In this document: piece by piece, positions 5,602 to 10,934 of the stretch | Numbering within the stretch: position 1 is the first letter of the stretch | Layout: each line of letters opens with the position of its first letter | Source of the DNA: an uncultured Anaerolineae bacterium | GTDB taxonomy: Bacteria; Chloroflexota; Anaerolineae; Anaerolineales; UBA11858 | Reading direction: 5' to 3' | DNA: 12,779 bases | Assembly: GCA_937893815.1 (NCBI GenBank) | Contig: CALCSH010000608.1 | Span: forward strand, 1-12,779 | Position numbers and translations under genes: made by a program | The notes under the pieces: generated by a model | Databases searched by the model: none | Told to the model about the DNA's origin: nothing | Seen by the model: only the letters and a program-made list of their open reading frames with translations

Positions 5602-6756
5602 CTACGAAACCGTCTGAGCCAGTCGGCGAACGGCCAGCAATGCTAACAGATCGAAGAAGATCGCCGCGCCAGCGCTGGCGGCGATCCCCCAGCCGAAAAG
5701 CGTGGGGGCAATAAATGAGCCAATCGCACGCCCCAAGGATAGCCCGGCGACGTTGAAGGCCATCAGGGTGGCGCGCGAACCGGGCATGATCTCCGTCATC
5801 ATCGGGATGCTGCTGACCAGCAAAAACTCAAAAGTGATGAAAAATAAGAATAAGCTGATGATCGCCCCCGGTAGGGTTCCGCCGATGAGAGGGAAAGCCA
5901 GTGCGGCGATGGAGTTGGCGATCAGCCCGATAGCAATCGAGCGAACTTTACCGAGACGATCTGCCAGGGTAGCGGTGAGCGTCTCGGCGCTGAGCTCTGC
6001 CGCGCCGATGACGGCCGCCGCGCCGCCCAGGGCGATCACTTTCAAATCGAAAGAGGCTTCCATCCAGACGCCAAACATCAGGTTGATGACTTCGTTTGCA
6101 ATCGTTGCCGAGATGCCCACGCTGAGCGCAACCAGCGCCGGGGGATATTGTAAAACCTGCCAGAAGTTGCCGAGTAGTTTTCGTGGATTTCCCTCAGGGG
6201 CTGAATCGCGCGGGATGAGCCAGATCAACACCGCGCCAGCCACGATGCCCGCCAGGGCCAGCCAAACAAAAGGCGACTGCCATCCCTTACGGGCGATCAG
6301 CAGGCTTACCAACGGAATCCCGATAAAGAAGCTCAACGACCAGCCCAACTCGGTCACCGATATCGCCAGCCCGCGACGCGCGTAGGGGATACGGTCGCCA
6401 AGATAGGCTTGCATGGCGGGGTCGAAGCCGTATTTGCCGAGCGTGGTGAGGATTAGCATGATGACAAATCCAGGGTACGAAGGCCATATGACCAGCACAC
6501 CTGCGCCGATCACAAAAAGCCCAATGCCAAAGAGCATTCCGGCTTTGCGTCCCCAACGGTCGGAGATCGTGGCCAGGAACGCGCCCAGCATGCCCACCAG
6601 CGAGCGATTGGTCATGGCCAGGGAGAGGGTTGTCAGATCTACTCCCAGGCCGCGACTGAAGACCGCCAGGAAGGGGTACACCATGCGATAGAGGGTGTTG
6701 AACACCATCCGTATGATGGCGATTAAGATAATTTGAAAGCGAAGGGAGCGGCGCAC
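5602..6756 (-). CDS. Major facilitator superfamily transporter
   Basis: The product has 384 residues, almost entirely hydrophobic helices, compatible with 12 membrane segments in two halves of six. The MFS signature between helices 2 and 3 is clear: DRWGRKAG at residues 66-73. A degenerate second-half equivalent, ADRLGKVRS, is at about 263-271. Family members use proton or solute gradients to move small molecules across the inner membrane; substrate and direction cannot be told. The frame starts with GTG at 6756, only five bases after the stop of the CcmC-like gene, so the two are probably co-transcribed; no good ribosome-binding site is visible. A later ATG (residue 17) would cut into the first helix and is less likely. 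A near-perfect 26-bp palindrome (6763-6788) lies just before the start and could be an operator, as is common for drug-efflux members (inference). Confidence 0.88.
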   Translation of the reverse strand: MRRSLRFQIILIAIIRMVFNTLYRMVYPFLAVFSRGLGVDLTTLSLAMTNRSLVGMLGAFLATISDRWGRKAGMLFGIGLFVIGAGVLVIWPSYPGFVIMLILTTLGKYGFDPAMQAYLGDRIPYARRGLAISVTELGWSLSFFIGIPLVSLLIARKGWQSPFVWLALAGIVAGAVLIWLIPRDSAPEGNPRKLLGNFWQVLQYPPALVALSVGISATIANEVINLMFGVWMEASFDLKVIALGGAAAVIGAAELSAETLTATLADRLGKVRSIAIGLIANSIAALAFPLIGGTLPGAIISLFLFFITFEFLLVSSIPMMTEIMPGSRATLMAFNVAGLSLGRAIGSFIAPTLFGWGIAASAGAAIFFDLLALLAVRRLAQTVS

Positions 6757-6761
6757 GATGT

Positions 6762-7367
6762 TTATACGTTTGAACGTTCAAATGTATAGAGGAAACGCGC
6801 AACTTGCCAGGCGGCTAATAGGGCTAAAGCCGTCAGGCCGAAGAAATAAAATTGTATGCGCCAGGCGTCCGATTCAAGCATTGGGGCGGGGGGATGCATT
6901 ATATTGGCGGTGGTTTGTAGCACAATCAGCAGGGCGGCGATATAAGTCGCGTTGAAGCCTGAAGCCCAGGCAGGATTTTCGAGCAGGGTCAGCCCAATTT
7001 GCAGTAACAGACCGCCAACTGCAAAGACCAACGCTACACGCCAGCGCGGTTCGGCGAGAAAAAGGCCGTTCCAGTTGGTTTGCATGGCCCACAAGGAGAT
7101 GGGCAGATACGTGATCCAAAAGATCAGTCCGGTGCGCCCGATGGCGCGCGACCAGTGGTGTAGTATTTCACGGCGCATGATGAAGGCCAGTAGCCCGGCA
7201 GCACCGGCCACGATGAACGCCATCATTGACGCCCATACCCAGGCTCCATGCAGGTAAACTACGCGCACATTCGTGCCCAGGGTGGCTTCTGCCGGGCCGA
7301 GGTAGGTGACACCGGCGATGATGAGCAAAATGAGCAGAAATAAGAACAGCGGTGATGTAAGTTTCAT
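6762..7367 (-). CDS. CcmC/CcsA-like heme-handling membrane protein (divergent)
   Basis: The product has 201 residues with about six predicted membrane helices (roughly 5-23, 43-63, 78-95, 110-128, 140-156 and 172-192). It resembles CcmC, which handles heme for cytochrome c maturation. RVVYLHGAW (His40) matches the first conserved histidine region of CcmC, and ANIMHPPAP (His158) the second (NTLHQ in CcmC). The spacing of 118 residues is close to that of the two axial histidines in CcmC. The tryptophan-rich WGxxWxWD heme loop is only weakly echoed by NWNGLFLAEPRWR (98-110), so heme chaperone function is plausible but not secure. No ccmA, ccmB, ccmE or ccmF accompanies it. It begins at an ATG with no clear ribosome-binding site, directly after the repeat tract 7375-7448, and is followed within five bases by the MFS gene. 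Confidence 0.55.
   Translation of the reverse strand: MKLTSPLFLFLLILLIIAGVTYLGPAEATLGTNVRVVYLHGAWVWASMMAFIVAGAAGLLAFIMRREILHHWSRAIGRTGLIFWITYLPISLWAMQTNWNGLFLAEPRWRVALVFAVGGLLLQIGLTLLENPAWASGFNATYIAALLIVLQTTANIMHPPAPMLESDAWRIQFYFFGLTALALLAAWQVARFLYTFERSNV
6763..6788. promoter_or_regulatory. 26-bp near-perfect palindrome, possible operator
   Basis: The central 14 bases, TTTGAACGTTCAAA (6769-6782), are a perfect palindrome. Flanking TATAC/GTATA extends it to 26 bp with one mismatched pair. It overlaps the last codons of the CcmC-like gene and ends seven bases before the MFS start codon; its minus-strand right end includes a TATAAA hexamer. Its size and symmetry fit a TetR-type operator. No regulator gene is in the window. 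Confidence 0.5.
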
Positions 7368-7374
7368 AGTGTAG

Positions 7375-7448
7375 GGTAATCAGGTGATTAGGAAATAGGT
7401 GATCAGGCAAATCGGTTTCTTGATCCCTAATTACCCGATCACCTAATC
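7375..7448. repeat. Degenerate 8-bp GGTRATYA repeats arranged as an inverted pair
   Basis: The 90-base gap between the mutase and CcmC-like genes is mostly repeats. The left side carries GGTAATCA (7375), GGTGATTA (7383), a degenerate GGAAATA and GGTGATCA (7398). After a spacer of about 13 bases the right side carries the reverse complements as TGATCCC, TAATTACC, CGATCACC and TAATC (7421-7448). The whole can fold into an imperfect hairpin. It has no clear T-run, so termination after the mutase is uncertain. Confidence 0.7.
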
Positions 7449-7457
7449 GCCTTCATT

Positions 7458-9137
7458 TTAAATCCAGGTGGGTTCCTGATAGATGCCAAAGACGTCCTTC
7501 ATTACCCCGATGATTTCGCCCAGGGTGGCGTAGGCACGCACGGCATCGAGAATATAGGGCATGGTGTTTTCTGTGCCCTGGCAGGCAATCCGCAGGCGAT
7601 CGAGGGTTTGCCGCACGCGGCCGTTATCGCGCTCGGCGCGCAATTTTTCCAGACGGGATACTTGGCGCTCGTATCCTTGCGGGTCCATCTCCAGAATGGG
7701 AATGCTCAGCGATTTATCTTCGGCATAGGCGTTGACGCCAACAATCTTGCGGATACTGGCGTCAATCTCGCGCTGATATTGATAGGCGGCATCCGAAATT
7801 TCTCCTTGGAAGAAGCCTTTGTCAATGGCGGGCAGAACACCGCCCAAATCTTCGATGCGGCGGAAATACTTGTAAGCCTGAGCTTCAATGCGGTTGGTCT
7901 GCGCTTCGACGAAGAACGAGCCGCCCAGCGGATCAATCGTATTGGTCACGCCCGATTCTTCGGCGATGATTTGCTGCGTACGCAGGGCAATCGTAACGGC
8001 ATGCTCGGAAGGCAGCGCCAGGGCTTCATCCATACTGTTGGTGTGCAGGGATTGTGTGCCGCCCAGCACAGCCGATAACGCTTGCAACGCGACGCGCACA
8101 ATATTGATTTCCGGCTGTTGAGCGGTGAGCGATGCCCCCGCGGTTTGCGTGTGGAAGCGCATCAGCCACGAGCGTGGATTTTTAGCCCCGAAGGTGTGGC
8201 GCATTTCGTGCGCCCAGATGCGGCGAGCGGCGCGGTATTTAGCAATTTCTTCGAAGAAATCGTTGTGGGCATTGAAGAAGAACGAAAGCCGCGGGGCGAA
8301 TTCGTCAATATCCAGGCCGCGCGCTAAAGCCCAACGCACATATTCCAGGCCATCCGAAAGGGTGAAAGCCAACTCCTGGGCGGCGGTTGAGCCTGCCTCA
8401 CGGATGTGATAGCCCGAAATGCTGATCGTATTCCATTGCGGTAATTCGTGGGTGCCAAATTCGATCGTATCCGTCACCAGGCGCATCGAAGGCTCCGGCG
8501 GGAAGATATACTCTTTTTGGGCGATATATTCCTTAAGAATGTCGTTCTGGATCGTGCCGCGCAGTTGATCGGGGCGCACGCCCTGTTTTTCGGCGGCGGC
8601 AATATACATGGCCCACACAATCGCCGCGGGCGAGTTGATCGTCATACTGGTGGAAACCTTGTCGAGCGGAATGCCATCCAGCAGCGCTTCCATATCCTTG
8701 AGCGAAGAAACCGCTACACCGCACTTGCCAAATTCGCCCAGCGCTTCGGGGTCGTCACTGTCGTAGCCCATCAACGTGGGCAAGTCAAACGCAATCGAAA
8801 GCCCGGTTTGCCCCTGATCAAGCAAATATTTGAAACGTTGATTGGTCTCCTCGGCGGTGCCAAACCCGGCGAACATACGCATTGTCCACAGGCGGCCGCG
8901 GTGCATGGTGGCATGCACCCCGCGCGTATAGGGGTACTCTCCGGGCAGGCCCAACTTTTGGGTATAGTCATCTTCGGCCACATCTTGCGGCGTATACAGG
9001 CGTTCAATTGACTCCGATGAAGTAGTGATGAATTGCTCCTGGCGTTCCGGAAAACGTTCCAGTGTTGGATTAAGGTTATTCTTTTCCCAATGTTCAATCT
9101 CTTTATTAAGTTGTTCAAGTTCCTGGGGATCGTTCAT
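7458..9137 (-). CDS. B12-dependent acyl-CoA mutase large subunit (methylmalonyl/isobutyryl-CoA mutase family)
   Basis: The product has 559 residues and forms only the substrate-binding TIM barrel; the C-terminal cobalamin-binding domain of full-length mutases is absent, so a separate small subunit must be encoded elsewhere. The family rearranges the carbon skeleton of acyl-CoAs using adenosylcobalamin. Numbering happens to match Propionibacterium methylmalonyl-CoA mutase: Thr77, Arg82, Thr195, Gln197 and His244 are all present. The two carboxylate-recognising residues differ: Tyr89 is Phe89 (WTMRMFAGFG) and Arg207 is Gln207 (EYIAQKEYIFPP). Phe/Gln is the pattern described for isobutyryl-CoA mutase IcmA, whose length (about 566) is also similar. 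Databases would probably name it methylmalonyl-CoA mutase; substrate is uncertain. The ATG at 9137 has an AGGAG site five bases upstream and an extended -10 promoter. It is the first of four minus-strand genes. Confidence 0.92.
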   Translation of the reverse strand: MNDPQELEQLNKEIEHWEKNNLNPTLERFPERQEQFITTSSESIERLYTPQDVAEDDYTQKLGLPGEYPYTRGVHATMHRGRLWTMRMFAGFGTAEETNQRFKYLLDQGQTGLSIAFDLPTLMGYDSDDPEALGEFGKCGVAVSSLKDMEALLDGIPLDKVSTSMTINSPAAIVWAMYIAAAEKQGVRPDQLRGTIQNDILKEYIAQKEYIFPPEPSMRLVTDTIEFGTHELPQWNTISISGYHIREAGSTAAQELAFTLSDGLEYVRWALARGLDIDEFAPRLSFFFNAHNDFFEEIAKYRAARRIWAHEMRHTFGAKNPRSWLMRFHTQTAGASLTAQQPEINIVRVALQALSAVLGGTQSLHTNSMDEALALPSEHAVTIALRTQQIIAEESGVTNTIDPLGGSFFVEAQTNRIEAQAYKYFRRIEDLGGVLPAIDKGFFQGEISDAAYQYQREIDASIRKIVGVNAYAEDKSLSIPILEMDPQGYERQVSRLEKLRAERDNGRVRQTLDRLRIACQGTENTMPYILDAVRAYATLGEIIGVMKDVFGIYQEPTWI

Positions 9138-9142
9138 AGCTA

Positions 9143-9194
9143 CTCCTGAGAGGGTCGCCGTATTTGGGGTGGATTCTGCCGTGAAATTATAGCA
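9143..9194 (-). promoter_or_regulatory. Mutase promoter (extended -10) and ribosome-binding site
   Basis: On the minus strand TGCTATAAT (9194-9186) is a perfect extended -10 element. Start near 9179 gives a leader of about 42 bases containing AGGAG (9147-9143), five bases before the ATG. The GGTAGTT end of the module C box sits 17 bases upstream of the TATAAT, where a -35 would be. Confidence 0.7.
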
Positions 9195-9229
9195 GACTCT
9201 ACTGCAAAAACTACCATGCGGATGTTCCC
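9176..9229 (-). repeat. Promoter module copy C, inverted, over the mutase promoter
   Basis: The box GGGAA-CAT-CCG-CAT-GGTAGTT runs from 9229 to 9209 on the minus strand, and TTCACGGCAG follows at 9185-9176. In copy B the same two blocks occur in the same order (9363-9381 and TCACGGCAG at 9408-9416), with 24 bases between them here against 26 there. The intervening bases differ, and here they hold the mutase TATAAT. Confidence 0.55.
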
Positions 9230-9310
9230 GTCGGAATATATGGGGGTGGTGGCGAAGCCACCACCCCCATATATTCCGACGGACATCTCCTTCATCGGCT
9301 TTTTTGCAGT
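9201..9310. repeat. 110-bp element bounded by perfect 10-bp inverted repeats
   Basis: ACTGCAAAAA (9201-9210) is the exact reverse complement of TTTTTGCAGT (9301-9310). Just outside or overlapping, GTGAAATTATAGCA (9181-9194) and GTGAAGTCATAGCA (9309-9322) match at 12 of 14 positions in direct orientation. A long hairpin fills the interior. The layout resembles a small non-coding MITE-like or REP-like element, but the outer direct repeat is imperfect and the left end carries mutase promoter sequence. Confidence 0.55.
9221..9287. repeat. Long hairpin: perfect 26-bp stem with GAA triloop
   Basis: Bases 9228-9253 pair without mismatch with 9257-9282 around the loop GAA, and five more pairs (9221-9225 with 9283-9287) form across a two-base bulge. 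The apex is GCGAAGC, the classic exceptionally stable DNA mini-hairpin. It lies between two divergent genes, so it cannot be a terminator for either. It has the same triloop class as the hairpin at 3478-3528 but unrelated stem sequence. Confidence 0.9.
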
Positions 9311-9351
9311 GAAGTCATAGCATCAATAAAACCAAAGGCAGTGTCGGAACC

Positions 9352-9471
9352 TATGGGTATCTGGGAATTCCCGCGGTAGTTGTCCAGATTTAGGGGTATA
9401 GGGTTTCTCACGGCAGTTCCTAAAGACCCCTTGAAATGCTACTCAAAATCCCCTGGGGTCTGCGATATAAT
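9352..9471 (+). promoter_or_regulatory. Promoter module copy B, upstream of miaB; probable leaderless start
   Basis: This is the copy without the hairpin insertion. It holds a TATGGGTATCTGGGAA segment (9352-9367), the box at 9363-9381 containing the palindrome GGGAATTCCC, CAGATTTAGGGGTATAGGG (9385-9403), TCACGGCAG (9408-9416), GTTCCTAAAGACCCC, and TATAAT at 9466-9471. Seven bases separate the TATAAT from the miaB ATG (9479), so the transcript probably begins at or next to the start codon. No ribosome-binding site fits in the gap, and no strong -35 is seen. Confidence 0.65.
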
Positions 9472-9478
9472 ACCGGAC

Positions 9479-10852
9479 ATGAAATATCATATTTGGACTG
9501 CTGGATGTCAAATGAACGTCGCCGACTCGCGCCGCGTGGCCGCTGCCCTCGAAGACCTGGGCTATACGCCCTCATCGCTCGCTGAAGAAGCCGACGTGAT
9601 TGTGCTAAATACTTGTGTCGTGCGCCAAAGCGCTGAAGATAAAGCCTACGGACGCCTCAACTCACTCAAGCCGATCAAGAAAAAACGCCCTGAAACCGTG
9701 ATCAACCTGATGGGTTGCCTGGTGGGCGTCAAAGGGCATGAAATTCTCCGAGATCGCTTCCCCATGGTCGATGTCTTCTCACCGCCCTCTGATCCCGGCC
9801 CGTTGATCGCCCACCTCACCCAGGATGAGAGCCGAGCTTTTGAAGATGCGGCCACCTCGCGCCGTTTCGCGTTTATGGATGGCGAACTCACGCTGCCCGT
9901 GGAAGAACGCGGCAATCTGGTCTCGGCTTTTGTGCCGATTGTTTTGGGCTGCTCGCACGCCTGCACCTATTGCATTATCCCCTACAAACGCGGTATTGAA
10001 CGCAGCCGACCAGTGGACGATATTGTCGCCGAAGTGCGCTCGCTGGCCTCACAGGGCGTCAAAGAGATCACCCTCTTGGGGCAGATCGTGGATCGCTACG
10101 GCAAAGATATTCCCGATGGGCCTAATCTGGCGCAACTCATTCGCCTGGTGCATGAAGTCGATGGGCTGGAACGTATCCGCTTTCTGACCTCACACCCCAA
10201 TTGGATGACAACGGAATTGCTTGATACGGTTGCCGAATTGCCCAAAGTCATGCCGCATATCGAAGTGCCTGTTCAAGCCGGTCATGACGAAGTGCTCGCC
10301 AATATGAAGCGCGAGTACACCGCCGATGATTACCGCCACCTGGTCGCCGATATACGTACTCGAATTCCCAATGTCAGCATTGCCACCGATATTATCGTCG
10401 GTTTCCCCGGCGAAACCGACGACCAGTTTCAAAGTACTTACAATTTGCTCGCCGAACTCAAAATGGATGTTGCTCATCTGGCGCGCTATTCCACGCGCCC
10501 CGGTACGGTTGCCGATCGCCGCATGGTCGATGATGTCTCTGATGAAAAGAAGTGGGAACGCTTCCGGGCGCTGGAAGAACTGCAAGAAGGCATCGCCAGC
10601 GAGATCAATGCCCGCTATCAGGGCGAAACGGTGGATGTACTCTTCGAAGAAAAAGTGCGCGGCCGCTGGCGGGGACGCACACCGACCAACAAGCTGGTTT
10701 TTGTCGAGACGGATGATGATCTGACTGGGAAATTATTGCCCGTGATGATCACCTGGGCTGGCCCCTGGTCGATGCAAGGGATGTTCCTGACTCGGCCCGC
10801 GGGTGGCGCGATTCCCCTCACTCTGGGCATCTCCTCGAGGGAGACCGGCTGA
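9479..10852 (+). CDS. miaB: tRNA-2-methylthio-N6-isopentenyladenosine synthase (MiaB)
   Basis: This 457-residue radical-SAM methylthiotransferase adds a methylthio group to C2 of N6-isopentenyladenosine-37 in tRNAs that read UNN codons. Start ATG 9479 gives MKYHIWTAGCQMN, the standard MiaB opening; an in-frame extension to 9380 lies in the repeated promoter region and is rejected. The N-terminal UPF0004 domain has Cys10, Cys46 (LNTC) and Cys80 (MGC) for the auxiliary 4Fe-4S cluster. The radical-SAM cluster motif CxxxCxxC is Cys158, Cys162 and Cys165 (GCSHACTYC). Further family motifs include RGIERSRP, LLGQIVDRYG (usually GQNV), ATDIIVGFPGET and YSTRPGT. The C-terminus (from about 385) fits a TRAM RNA-binding domain. 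Length is typical. The TATAAT seven bases upstream suggests leaderless translation. The related enzymes RimO and MtaB are less likely given the opening motif and the RSRP segment. Confidence 0.93.
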   Translation: MKYHIWTAGCQMNVADSRRVAAALEDLGYTPSSLAEEADVIVLNTCVVRQSAEDKAYGRLNSLKPIKKKRPETVINLMGCLVGVKGHEILRDRFPMVDVFSPPSDPGPLIAHLTQDESRAFEDAATSRRFAFMDGELTLPVEERGNLVSAFVPIVLGCSHACTYCIIPYKRGIERSRPVDDIVAEVRSLASQGVKEITLLGQIVDRYGKDIPDGPNLAQLIRLVHEVDGLERIRFLTSHPNWMTTELLDTVAELPKVMPHIEVPVQAGHDEVLANMKREYTADDYRHLVADIRTRIPNVSIATDIIVGFPGETDDQFQSTYNLLAELKMDVAHLARYSTRPGTVADRRMVDDVSDEKKWERFRALEELQEGIASEINARYQGETVDVLFEEKVRGRWRGRTPTNKLVFVETDDDLTGKLLPVMITWAGPWSMQGMFLTRPAGGAIPLTLGISSRETG

Positions 10853-10899
10853 GTGATACTGTTGCGCTCCCCGGGAACTCGTTGTACACTGTAAACGTC

Positions 10900-10926
10900 T
10901 ACAATTGACTATGGATTGAGGAGGAG
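10900..10926 (+). promoter_or_regulatory. Candidate -10 and strong Shine-Dalgarno of the NBR1-domain lipoprotein gene
   Basis: TACAAT at 10900-10905 is a possible -10, though no -35 is seen at proper spacing. GAGGAGGAG at 10918-10926 is one of the strongest ribosome-binding sites in the window and sits eight bases before the ATG at 10935, fixing that start. The miaB-lipoprotein gap of 82 bases shows no obvious terminator, so read-through from miaB is possible. Confidence 0.5.
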
Positions 10927-10934
10927 CGGTTGCT

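Noticed and set aside
5702..6385. 227-residue plus-strand open frame antisense to the MFS transporter
   Set aside because: Low-complexity Ala/Ser/Pro translation opposite a clear membrane transporter; shadow frame.
8448..9011. 187-residue plus-strand open frame antisense to the mutase
   Set aside because: No recognisable family; the mutase frame on the other strand is fully conserved, so this is a GC-driven shadow.
9221..9287. Long hairpin as a transcription terminator
   Set aside because: It lies between divergent gene starts and has no T-run directly after the stem on either strand.
9380..9478. N-terminal extension of miaB to 9380
   Set aside because: It lies in the repeated promoter module, and MiaB proteins begin close to the GCQMN motif, as with ATG 9479.
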